NCBI RefSeq assembly: GCF_036417845.1
Contig: NC_089979.1
Location: forward strand, 30,252,958-30,316,957
Direction: 5' to 3'
DNA: 64,000 nucleotides
DNA from: Apteryx mantelli
Taxonomy: Eukaryota; Chordata; Aves; Apterygiformes; Apterygidae
Made by a program: the position numbers and the translations under genes. Every line of letters starts with the position of its first letter. Within the stretch, counting starts at the first letter, position 1. This document shows positions 13,467-25,700 of the stretch, piece by piece. The notes beneath the pieces were generated by a model. The model ran no database searches. It was not told the origin of the DNA and was given only the letters and a program-made list of their open reading frames with translations.

Positions 13467-16036
13467 GCTATTACATCTGAACTGCATTTAATATGGAATC
13501 AGCTAAACAGATCCAAGCATCTTCATATCCACATTAGCTACATCCACCCTTGGGCATTACACTGAAATAACTATAATTTATTCCTAAGCAGATATAGATA
13601 GACATTCTTTTATAGCCTCTAGGTTAATCTTATTTTCAAAATTTAAGGCAACAAGCTTATGAACTTTAGTTGCTTCTAAGCGAAGCTGAAAACCTTGTCA
13701 TTTCTAACCTCCACCCCTCCTCATGCAAACAAGCCCCTAAATCTGAGGCAACATGTTCAAATAACTACAATTCAGCCAAACTGCTTCCTCATACTGCTCA
13801 CCTTTTGAATCAAAGCAGCATAAGCAGAAAACCAGAGAACACAAGTATTTGCCACATAGTAAAAAGCAGGCTCTTCTCAAGAGCCCTTTTCAGTAATCTA
13901 GCTCTGCTTCCATTGAAATTAGTGGGATTTTTATAATTCTGTTAAAAAAAAATCCGTTGTTCGACTCAGGAGACATTACATGCTTCTACAAAATTAATTA
14001 TATTTATGCATAGAGAGCATTTTCCTAATCTGAGAAGCCAATTAAGACCTTCATCTAGTCACTCACCGATACTGTTTGCTTTTCAGTTTACTCTGAATGT
14101 TACCCAAAAGTTTTGACATTGAAGCACATACCATAATCAATCACCTCCCAGAGCAGAAAAAAGGAGAATTTTCTCCTCTGATAAGGAATTACCAAGATTG
14201 AAAACTAATGATTCTTTTAAATGAAGAATATAATTGATGAAGAATTATCTGACAAGGGTTACTAAGCCCTGGAACTGTAAGACCGATCATTCAAGACAAA
14301 CTTCTGGGTTATGCTTATATCTGCCCTAAGAAGGCCATGATATGATATGTTCTATCATACGATAATATAAAGTTTTGGTTGCATACAATTAATAGACCCC
14401 AGAAGTGAGAAAATCACACACAAGGTTTTATCTTAAATCAAAGTGTCACAGAAAACATGTGAAGACATTATTTAAGAGCATGCATTTTATTCCTTTTAGT
14501 GATCCTTCACATGGCAGGACTTTTTTTTTTTTCCCCAACAGTAGGGTTTTTTGTTTGTTTAGTACACAAAAATCCCAGAGGGCAGGCCAACACTTATAAT
14601 AATGCTAGTCAGAGTATTCTGTCTCAAATCCCAAGATAACGCCTCCAACTAAGGAAAACAACAAACAAAAGCCTTATCTGCCAAAAACCATCCAAGTTAT
14701 TTCTACTGTTGATTTCTTTTGAAGTTGAGAGTAAAACCTAGGGCAAAAGTTAACCAATCAGATCCCTATTTTAGTTTTCCAAATAGCTATACATACAAGA
14801 TTCTGAGCTTCACAAACATTTAAATCAGCCTTTGAAAAGAGAGTTTATTTTAAATGATCCAACTAAATCACAAAGATGATCAAATGATCAAGTATTACTC
14901 AGGTGTTGCCTTTCAAAATGCAACAGCTGAAATTTCCATTTCAGATTCTGAAGAGCAAGACTTGCTGTTGTTCAAGGTAAGGCCCCAAGCAGCAATTCTT
15001 ACTTTTTCCTCCACTTCATTTTATAAATGCCTTTTGATGCATTCATATAAGATCACTGTGACTGACTAGGAAGCTGAACAATTAAAACCAATCGATACTG
15101 ATCATCACCACATACAACTGCAAACATTAGGGACAGACAAATAAGATGCACATTTGGTTCTTACGATATAGGTAAGATGGAACAGTTTTATCAGCCAAAC
15201 AGTCCTTCCAAGTGCCTCTATCTACATGCAGCACAGCTCCTACCAGTCATCATAGCTTATGAACATAATGGCTGTTTAAGCCAGAAAATTTTCTTACCCT
15301 GGGGAAAACAAAACAAAACAAAAAAACCCCCAGCCTCATACCACAAAAGGTAGCAGATATTTACTGCTTTTGATTTGGGGATTTGGATAGAGTAATCCTC
15401 TCAGAAGTGTTCATATTGTGGTTCATTTTTGAAAGCTTGAGGGCAAGAAATTTGGTTTTATTTTATTTTAAACTAAACAAACTAAATAACTTTATTCTAC
15501 ATTCTTGGAAATTTGTGATATTAATGTATTTCAGTATTTCATTTAGCTCTGAGAGTCTGAAGAACTGTAGTTATATCAAAAACTGCATACCAAAGAGATT
15601 TCTTTCAGCTATTTATTGAGTAACCACAGAAGCAGAAAACTTAAAAGTCTGTTTTTGTGTTGCTTTAAATTTATCCTTCTCTTTACCAGACAAATTAAGA
15701 CAATAGAAATAACCCTTACTAGTTTATTATCCCCTTCTAGGAAAAAATCAGTCACTACTAAAACTTTCTATCATTTACTGTGGAGTCAGTAGGACCTACC
15801 AGCTCCTGATTCATCCTACTTAACTTACCTTGCTATAAAACTGTGTACTCCCTCTATGCTTTACAGTTGAATAACTTTTTTTTTTTTAAATAATAAATGA
15901 GAAAAATCCCTACCTGCATCCAAGCAGCAGCAAAGAACACCTTTTAACTCAACAACATTTGTAAAATTAAGTATAAAACTTGCCTGCATTTTTTTTAAGT
16001 CACATTGCATGCCCATTAGAGCATAACTCCCTAAAG

Positions 16037-16058
16037 AAAAAAAAAAGGCCCCCCCCCC
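16037..16058. repeat. A10-GG-C10 homopolymer pair
   Basis: Ten A, two G, then ten C. Such runs are prone to length errors in sequencing. Confidence 0.95.
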
Positions 16059-18555
16059 AATTCAGCCCACCAATGCTTAATGATTTTTACTGTTTGTGTA
16101 CAAAGAAAAGCTATCTGGGAACAGTCTGCCTTCTGACATACAGGTACTTTGGAAATCAAATCAAAGTGAGATTTAGTATTTGTGCACACATAGTGGTTAC
16201 TACTCACTACCTTATTATGATAAAATGGCTTGGCAAATACCTACAAAGTCAAATGTCTTCACCTTCTGCCCCTCCATATTGTACTGCTATAACTGGTCAT
16301 CAGTAATTTGAAACAGAAAGGTTGTACGTATGTGCTTAGCTGGCATGTGTCCCAGCAAAGTCTGCAGAGGGAGAACTTAGCAACATGCAAAGCCACCGTT
16401 AGACACATGAGGTTAAAAGCAAATCTGTTTGACTGCAGACGAACAGAAGAAACAGACTGTGCTGGTCAGCTGAACAGCTCTTCTGCAGAGACTTCAAATC
16501 AGTTTGTCAGTCACTAGACCTGATACTGGCTGAGACTGTACGCAGTCTGTTTCCAAGCTGCTTAAACAACTGCATTGCTAACATGATGGACTTAGAGAAG
16601 TTATGTTACATTGCAATAGCTAGTTCATATCTTATCAAAAGAGCTGGATGCACACACTCTTTGCTGCTAATTACTTCCTATCCTCTTCTGAAAGAGCAAA
16701 AAAGGAATTTTGTTCACGGCACCAGAAGATGGAGCAAACACAGTGTCAAGCAAAGCGTTACTTGTGTTCTGCTGCTGCTGCAACAACCCTACGCAAACCC
16801 CAATACCTCCCATTCTGCTTGCAAGCAATCCCACAAACAGGTTTGAACCATGTCCCTCTTCCCTGTAGAAATACTTAACCAACCTCTTTCTTATAATGAC
16901 AAAGGATCCAACTAAACCACCACATGGTGACAACACTCAAAGCAGCAGTCCGCAAAACAAGCACTGGCTTTTTAGCTAAGGACCGACTAGTCCCCAACAG
17001 CAAGCAGAGAGGGGGGCAAAGTACTTTGCGCTTTCAAAGCGGTCACTGAGTGGCTAGGAGAAGTGTTATCATATTACAGCTAGAAGGACAAGTGACACCA
17101 CTGGATTTCTGAGGAAGCAGAGCTTCTGAAGAGGTGAGTAATAGGATGATGGAGAGCAAAGTATTGCATTTACTGTAAGCAAACTTACTGCAATTTGAGA
17201 ACAACTGAACATCAACATCAGATCCAATACTAAAAGTCACAGTCATAGCACAGAATATTCTTCATCAGGCAAGGTTAAATGTTGGAAGACTGTCTGACCT
17301 TGCTACAAGTTCATTTGAAGTCATAAGGTTAAATGAGGAAGTTATGAATAAGTACGTTTTTACTTGTATGACTCCTTATGCCAGCCACTAGTGACAAAAG
17401 AGACTGGTCAACAGAAATTTTACATACCAGATTAGCAGCTCATAGGGTTTAGGGCCAACAGTGCTATCAACCCTCCAAATGACCTACTGGCTACCAAATA
17501 CAGTATTTTCAGGTAAGTATTTGAGGAAGTTAAACTTAATATGATTCTATAAGCCAGCTGTAATCACTTACTATGGCATTTTGGACTACTGTGACTTTCA
17601 GAAGTAAGGCGCTCTTTTACTTTATCTATCATTAAAAAAACCCTCACATATCATAAAAAGATATGTATGGTACCTAATCACCATTGAGCAGTGAAGAGCT
17701 GGATGCTTTCCAGCTCTCTAAACTAGATTCTGGAACATTTTTCTACAGTTTTGATAATAAATTGTTGAAGAAGCTGAAATGCTTTGTCTTTCTTTAACAG
17801 CTAAGTTACGATGTGTGTCCCTCATCCTGTTCCCCCCACCTCGCCAACCAAAAGGTTGTAGGCTTTTTTTTCTGGCACTAAGACGCTGCTCTAACACTGT
17901 GCCACACACAAACTGGATGAGCAGCCAACTGCTGAGTGGGAGGTTCATTAAAAAGGGCCATTTGCTCGCCATATGTCTCTTTCTTCTAGACAAGCCTAAT
18001 TCTAGTTGTTAGAGTTTTAACCAGAAATACAGATTAGCAATGCAATTTTTTGTTAAAAAGATACCAGAAAGTTTCCCAAGCATCATAGTATTTAGAACCA
18101 CTCAGTTGTTCTGGGAAAGTTACAGGTGATTAATGAGAGCCACGATCCTGAAACAGGGTTGGCAGAGAGCCTCGTCCTTGCGGACGGGCATTTCCCAACA
18201 TCCCGTAAGGGAGTCTCACACCCCTCCCCCCCACACACTTCCTCCTGCCCTCCACTGCCACCCAGGTAGACTGTCGCTATTGTCTCTTTTACTTTCCCCC
18301 TCCACCAGCACATCCCTCTGCCTCCTAGCACTGCTGTGACATCCCCGCCACTCACTCCCACACCCACCGTGGGGACTACACGAGTGGGAGCTGACAAGGC
18401 CAGCTGAGCTCGACTGCCATCAAGAAGCCTGAGCTCCTGGCTCAGGAAGGTGGTGCACGCACAGCTGCGCTCATCCTACAGGTATCTAGAACAGCTCTTG
18501 TAGATCTTTGGATCCACGCTGTGCATCTTCAGTAGCGCATTTAACTTGTGAGGTT

Positions 18556-18579
18556 AAAAAACAAACAAACAAACAAACA
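18556..18579. repeat. (AAAC)n microsatellite
   Basis: About five AAAC units after an A run. Confidence 0.9.
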
Positions 18580-19454
18580 GGATTTCAAATGCATCTCTGA
18601 GCCTCTTTTTTTAGAATAAGGAAAAGCAGTTTTTCCAGATAGGCACATAAGCACACTAGATCTTATTATAAAGATCAGAATCTCTTCTATTTACATACTA
18701 AGACACTATCAGCTCTGAAGTCAAATTCAAGTCCTCCATAAAATTTCATTTAATAAGTTTGTCTAAATTCACATATTATGTTTCCATAGCAACTGTCCTC
18801 CTGGAGGATCTGAAAGCACTTCACAGGAAAAATCTAATACCATGAGCAGCTATGTGTAATGATCATCTCTCCCATCTAACATCCCAACCATGTCTAGAGA
18901 AGATTGGAGCTGATTTACTATCATACTGTAACTCCAATTTCTACTAAAAGAGTTTCTCATCACGCACCATACAATATGCTACAAACCTTCCCCCTCTACT
19001 GTGTCTGAGCAACACATTCTTCCCAGAGGCTGGTGCTGGGTGTCCAAGTCACGCTCAAAAGGATCTCTCAACTCAGCCACACATGAGTCTTAAAAACACA
19101 GCATTACTTTATTTGTCTTCTTTTTTGGCCATGCCATTTGTGTAGCAAATGTCTAAACCTGCCCCCCTCCCCCCACCCTACCTTTGAACCCTGGTAATTA
19201 AACAAGTTCAGAGACACAGGAGCCAAACAACTGTATTACAAAACCAATCCCGTATATCATCTCACCATGGTTTTACTTTTCTTGCCCAGCTTCACACAAG
19301 TCCCACTTGGTCTACACAGCCTTTATTTTTAATTTGGAAAGGCAGAGGCCCATGCAGCATTTTCTCAGAGATGGCTTGCCCCAACCATTACTTCCTGCTG
19401 AGCACCCTTTCTTGCCTATAGGTATCTTACACTTGACTATATTCAAAAGGTTAT

Positions 19455-19479
19455 TAAAAAAATATATATATATATATAT
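19455..19479. repeat. A run plus (TA)9 microsatellite
   Basis: Perfect TA dinucleotides after a short A run. Confidence 0.95.
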
Positions 19480-20566
19480 CCCTACACCACTATTCTTCTG
19501 TCAGAACAAGACAAATTCACTTCCCATTATTTTGACCAAAATCTTCAGATGTGATTGTGCATCCTAATCCCCTATTCCTCTTCCTTCTTTGTGCGCATGT
19601 GCAGGCACTGTGACAAAAACAGGCCTGATGAGCAGGTCCCCACGTATGCTGAAAGAGGGATCAGGTGAACACTGTGACCTGAATTACTCCAGCTGTACAA
19701 ATGCAGCCAGCCAGTTTTGGCTGACTATTCCCTGTCTACTGCAATACAGAATTCACATGAGATGAACTGGAAAAGGTTGAGCTACTGGCAAGTATTTAAA
19801 GAGAGTGCTGTGAGGGTGACTCCCCCCAGAACATATTAGCAGCAAGATTTAGAACTTTTTTCTTACTCTACATGGACTATCAACCATCCAAGATGACAGC
19901 AGCATCTGTTAGTGTCTCAGATTTTGTGACAGGTGGCTCACCAGCCAAGTGTTCCTAGTTTGAGGACATCCATGGAAGACTCCATGTGGCATATATGTGT
20001 ATGCTGTATTCCCTTCTTTGCTCCTGCTCTGCCTGCCTGTGGGATCAAACAGGGCATTCTGGTTCAAAAGAAAAGTTGGATTCTCATCTGCAGTAAAGAG
20101 AATGAGCGGAAGCAATAGAGCAGTGTCTGTACATAAAGCTGTGATGAAAATAAAGGTACAGTCTTCAGTTTCCCTTTAAAGCTCAGGTTTTTCAGAATGA
20201 GAAGTTAAATACCCACATTTTTCCTAACCAGTTAAAAATACTCACCTTCACTATTAGTGTAAATAGTACCCCCCACCACCCCTGACTACCACCAAAACAA
20301 GTTAATCTCTGCCAGCTGAGAACAGCAAATCTCTGCACAATAGTTCGTGACAGAGAAAAAAAGAGCCAGTTTTTCACTCCTAGAAGTATCAAAGCTCACA
20401 GTTTTTTTCCCTGACACAGCAAAATTATTGTCTTGGATCACAGGCTAAATTAAGCACACAAATTACATTCTCCATTTAAACAGTTATATGTGGCTTAAAT
20501 AGCATGGTTTTATTTTCCTGTTGGCACTGATTGGTACAGTAGTTCAGTCAAAGCTTAAGACATCTG

Positions 20567-20760
20567 TGACGTCAGCTGCTTTAATAGGCAATGCTGACGT
20601 GACCGGCTTTCGTTCCCAGACGTGGTGTTCTGGTTTCCATGGGGAGAATGCTGACCGAAGAATTCCTACCACACTTCCTATCAGTTGTTTTGAACAGCAA
20701 ATACTGGCTCCAGGGAAAAAGTGTCTGCTCGGGCATCCAAAAATTCACAAGATGACATCA
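20567..20760. promoter_or_regulatory. Cluster of three CRE/ATF-like sites in GAREM1 intron 2
   Basis: A perfect palindromic CRE, TGACGTCA, lies at 20567-20574. TGACGTGA is at 20595-20602 and TGACATCA at 20753-20760. They sit in a patch with more CpG than the surrounding intron. TGACGTCA binds CREB/ATF family dimers; a full site is rare by chance and CpG-containing sites are normally depleted in AT-rich intron. This suggests an intronic enhancer, but that is inference. Confidence 0.4.
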
Positions 20761-20790
20761 TCCTGCACGATAGATTTCTCTGCAGCTCTT

Positions 20791-20804
20791 CCCCCCCCCC
20801 CCCC
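20791..20804. repeat. C14 homopolymer
   Basis: Fourteen C; lies about 30 bases after the third CRE-like site. Confidence 0.95.
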
Positions 20805-21289
20805 ATAAACACTAATAACCTATCAGAAATCCTGCAGCAGGTTTCTACCAGCTGGGCTGTATGTTTAAAGAAGGAAAAGACACATTCCTAATTTTTGCCT
20901 TATTTGCCATGTTAGCTCAGTGACAACAGCTCCCTGTCCAACCCCGAGAAGCAAAAATGGATGCAGTCAGTCTAAAAGAGGTTTCCAAGACTAATCATAG
21001 GCCGCTAACAGCAACTTCTTCCCTCTCAAACTCCCATGCAGATTTAGACCCTGGAACAGATCAGAATTTCAGCAAAGGAAAAAGAGGGGATGAATTCAAG
21101 GCAAAGTGAAACTAAAGGCAGAAGAGACAGCCAAATGAATCAGAAGAGGAAGTGTATGCAATAAATCATACCAAAATCCCCTAAACATCAAGGATTGTAC
21201 TTTTCTGCAACAATCTGTATCTGCTACTAGCATGCACTATAATTCAGGTAAGAGTATGAGTCATGGGGCAGTCAAACTGGTGACCGCAT

Positions 21290-21326
21290 TCTTCTTCTTC
21301 TTCTCTTTCTCCTTTTTTTTTTTTTT
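21290..21326. repeat. Polypyrimidine (TTC)n and T tract
   Basis: CTT repeats followed by a run of about 14 T, all pyrimidine. Confidence 0.9.
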
Positions 21327-21629
21327 AAATAGAAGCCACACATGCTTTCTTCCTTCTGCACTTGATACACTGTTCTTTTAAAAACATAAAGCCTAACTTC
21401 ATGTACCAGAGTTAAGAGATTAAAAAAAAAAGTATCATTACTGGTATGAATTATCAACCCAAAACGCACTTATTTTCCACTAAAACAGATTTTATAAAAA
21501 TTCTTCCTTAAATTTTGCATAGGAAGCAAGGCATATATTTTTTGCCAATTAAGCAGTGACCGTGGTCTTTATAATTGCCTTCTCTTATTCTCCTATCAAG
21601 GGTCAGCTTTGAGGACAGATGAATGGGGT

Positions 21630-21792
21630 AAAAAAAATATATATATATATAAATATATATACATACACACACACACACATACATACACACACACACTTTT
21701 ATATGTATATTTATACATATATTTTAAATATATAAAAAATGCATATATCAATATATATGCAAATACATGTATACAAATACATATATAAATAC
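21630..21792. repeat. Long AT/CA-rich low-complexity block
   Basis: About 160 bases made almost entirely of TATA, CACA, CATA and AAATA units. Contains many self-complementary TA stretches; probably a decayed compound microsatellite. Confidence 0.9.
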
Positions 21793-22709
21793 ACCACTTC
21801 CACTTTAGGAAAACAGGACTGAAGTTACAGACTTCAAGTTACAGTCTACAGGCTAACACACCCTCTCTGAGCTTCTAACTGGCCTTCAAGTTTTCTACCT
21901 GCCCAAACATTCACTTCAGGATATAACAATGCAGAGCAGCTTCAGGCTTAGTTTATGCCTAGTTTTCCTGGCAATCCATAAAAATAGGCAATTCTTCCAC
22001 CTTTCACTTCCAGGAACCAGAAAGGGAGCATTTTTGCAGAGAACGGTGGCTTGTGCTTCCTTGATATATCTCCATTTCCGACTATCGTGCATGGAAACTA
22101 AGCAAGGACTGAAACACTGGTCCCTACCCCAACCTCACCGGCAAGTGCTCAACAACTAGGTGTGCAGTAGTGTTCATGCACATCCTGCTTTTAAATCCTT
22201 CAGTTATATCTCACGAAAGAGGAGAACATCTTCCTCTTGGGAAAAGAGGTGCCTCATTCCCATTTACCTTTCAGCTAAGCACTCAGGGCAATCTCAAGTG
22301 CCCAGAAACGTGGGATTGGACCGGAATCTCATGTGTAGCCCTAAATACTGCTCAAATTCCCACAGTGGATTAGCCTTTTCCTTCCTAGTGGTTAAGTTAG
22401 GCGGCTTTTAGATCCTTCTCTCAAGCACTAAAGTCTTTCTAGCATCATGCAAATGAGCCTACTGCTTCACAGTGCTACGGTGGAGCACTGCAGCCACCAA
22501 CAGCTAGGCAAAGTGATTCAAGCAACACTGAGCAAATCTTTTGTGATTTAGCCCATCTCCCAGTCTGTGGGGAACCAGTTTCCTGGCTGCTTTCCTCAAC
22601 AGTAATCTTTTAAAAAGTCATTTTCCCCAGTTAATTTCACCCGTACAAGCCTCTCTAGTTCTCTCCTAGCTGATACAACTATCAGCTTCTTTGCTGCCCA
22701 CAGAGATCC

Positions 22710-22730
22710 GGGGGGGGGGTGGGGGGGTGG
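22710..22730 (+). repeat. Poly-G tract G10-T-G7-T-GG
   Basis: Nearly pure G over 21 bases; meets the G-quadruplex pattern on the plus strand. Confidence 0.9.
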
Positions 22731-25700
22731 AATTTACAATGAATGCTTGTAAGATTACAGCTGAATTTCAGCAAGTAGCAAGTTTGCAGACCTAGAGTAA
22801 CAGACAAGAACTGGGGTAGTACGAGAAGAACAGATGATACTTCGGTTCATCAGTTGTAAAAGCTGCAAGTTTTCCTCTCTCCTCCTACTCCCTTTCCCTC
22901 TTCCCAAATAAAAGTGCAGAAAGCACAGGAAGTGCAACGCTGGCTTCTTGGGCTTCTAAACAAGGGTAACATTACACTCATGCTGAAGTCAAAATAGAGG
23001 AGAACAGGATGGCTGTATCTAAAATCATGCACCTCTTTCTCGTCTCCCGAGTACTTTGGTATATCGCAGAGACTGTATTGAAAACTATCTGTATCATCAC
23101 AAGTTTTTGTTTGCTTTAAAGCACCATGCAAATCCCATGAAACAAATCAAATTTCATATCACAACTTGTGTGTACAAACCACAAACTCTTCTTCCAGGCT
23201 AGAAAGTGAGATAGAAAAATCAGATATTCTCTCTTTATAAAATTTCTGGAATATAATCAGAGTCTTCCACCACAACTGGCAAAAATAATATCCTGTGAAC
23301 TGACCCTGCCATACTGATTACACCAAAGAGCAGCAACCCTTTGACAGCTGCAAACTCTACAGCAATTTGGGATGTTTGAACCAGGCCAGCCAGCAAGACT
23401 GGAAGGCAGATGGGAACTAACACAGAATTGAATGGAGTTTTAACAGAATGTTGGATATGAACTTTGATACTTTCAGCCAGCAAAATGAAAGTCAAGAAAA
23501 TTCTACAAACTCTGTAGATGAGAGACTCCAGAATTCTCTCACAGACATTTCTATACATACGTATACACACATACATACAAAAAGAGAGAAGCAGTCTCAG
23601 TCTGTTGATTTTAATTTATGAGGATGATAACTTCAAGGAAACTGGACACCACACAAGAAGTCTGCCCAACTCCAGAGACCTCATGTTGAGAGTACTGCAA
23701 GACATTCTCAGCAGTGCAGCCTTACGCAGAATTGCACACTGATGTCTCACTGGAAGCTAATTTTGAATCGTCTCCCCACACAGAAAAGGTATTTCTGATC
23801 CATAGTTTGCATTGTGGAAAGTCATCAGCACATGATACTAGAAAGCAAGTACAGTATATGCTTAGAGCAAACTCTTTCGGCTCAGGACAAACTACTGTTC
23901 AACAAAAAAGAAGCAAGTGAGCAAGCAAGCAAACAAAAACCAGAAAAACCTACATACATGTTCCCAAATAGGTCTAAAACAAAATGCAAAATAAAAGAGT
24001 GAGGCTTCAATCCTGGGGATCCGACAAAGCAGGAATATTTCATTAACCTTATATAAAAAGCTGCTACTTCATGGGACTGGGTAACGGTGGGAAAAAAAAT
24101 GAAGGAATTGGAAGAACATGATCCCACAGAAGCAAAAGAAATAAGCAGTTTTTCCCCACATCTTCAGTACTTGCATTTCAATGCTGTGACTTAATATTGA
24201 ACTGTAGGTCAATGGAGAGATATTTGCCAAAGTTTAAATTGGCACAGAACAAGGAATAACATAAACGGATGGGAACATGGGGAAGAGTGGTATCAGCTAA
24301 ACATGTTAAAGGTAAGCCTGTGTAAACAAACAAACCAATCCCACTTCGTTAAATGTATGGGAGAGTAATTCATCCATTACCTCTCAGTAAGAGGTTTGAA
24401 AAATCCAAGAATATGAAAACAGCTGCCAGATTACAGTCTTGATTCCCTGGAATAGAAAAATGTAATGTTTGGTGGGGAAAAGAAGGGAGCAGTTAAACAA
24501 AATAACAAGCAGGTAAATATCTTTTAAGACATAATCATTTCCCTGAAAGAAAATGTACTGAATGATTCTACATGGGGAGTTACAAATGTTTCAGAGATTC
24601 CTGGTCTCAGACTTGTTAACTGAAGAGCCAAGCACTTCTCACAAATGTGAGTGCTCTTACTCTGCAGATGTTCTTTCTTTTTGCCTCTAGGGAGAAAAAG
24701 GTGGCAATTCTCAGGAAACTTCACACAATCAAGTACTTGGAGTTAGAAAAGTCATATTTCTCTTTCAAAAGTTTGAAGATCATATGCTGGTGGCAATGCT
24801 TTTATTAGTGGTACCTGCAAAGAAAAGCTTTTAAACCTGCAATTGCTTTCCAGATTATCAAGTATAGTCTTCTGAAAGAAAAAAAACAAAACAAAACAAA
24901 AAAAACCCTTGAGTATCAGGGGGTTACAAATGTGGGTTGTTTTTTGTTTTGCTTTTCTTTTGAGGCCATGCATTCATTAATCATTTAACACTCCCCACCA
25001 CCACCACACACACAACAGCCTGCCTCTTTTAGAAACACTGAATTCAGGCCCTGTTCTCTGGACGTTATATTCAGCTGTACAGCACAAGAGCTCCAGGAGA
25101 ACTATTTGATAGTTTGCTGCCAGGCTAAGTTCAAAGCAAAACACAAATTAAAACGCAAAACACGTCTCATATCAGGGAGTGGTGTATCTGTTTGCTGGAA
25201 AGGATCACCTAAATAAGCTCCCTACCCCAAAGTAGTGTCCCTCCCTGTTTCAGATCTCACCCACCTCTTTGAACCTAAAAATGACTACATCAGAGCTGTA
25301 CTATTCCACTTACACAAAAGAATAGGTTTAGCTCTCCCTGCCTCCATCTTCTATTTCTAGTGAGGCAAAGCTGAGTAAAAGGGCACCTGGCCCAACACCA
25401 CCTACCACAGAGAGCAGACAACATTAAGTTGCAGACTTTAGGGAAGGACAAGGCTAAACTGAAGTTCAGGGAAGAGAGCGCCCCTGCCCGCAAAGTGATA
25501 CAAGTCAGCAATAAATACTATAAAATTGTCAACCAGAGACTAATCTGATGTTTGTTCCTCTCTCCAAAGCCATGAAGAGAGCCACAGAGCATACCTAGAG
25601 AAGGCCGAATGTATTAGTAAACAGCTAGCAGTGCCCAGTATCACCAAAATCAAAATTCAAGCTCTTCCAGACCAAGGATGAAACGGATTCAAGACAGGTA

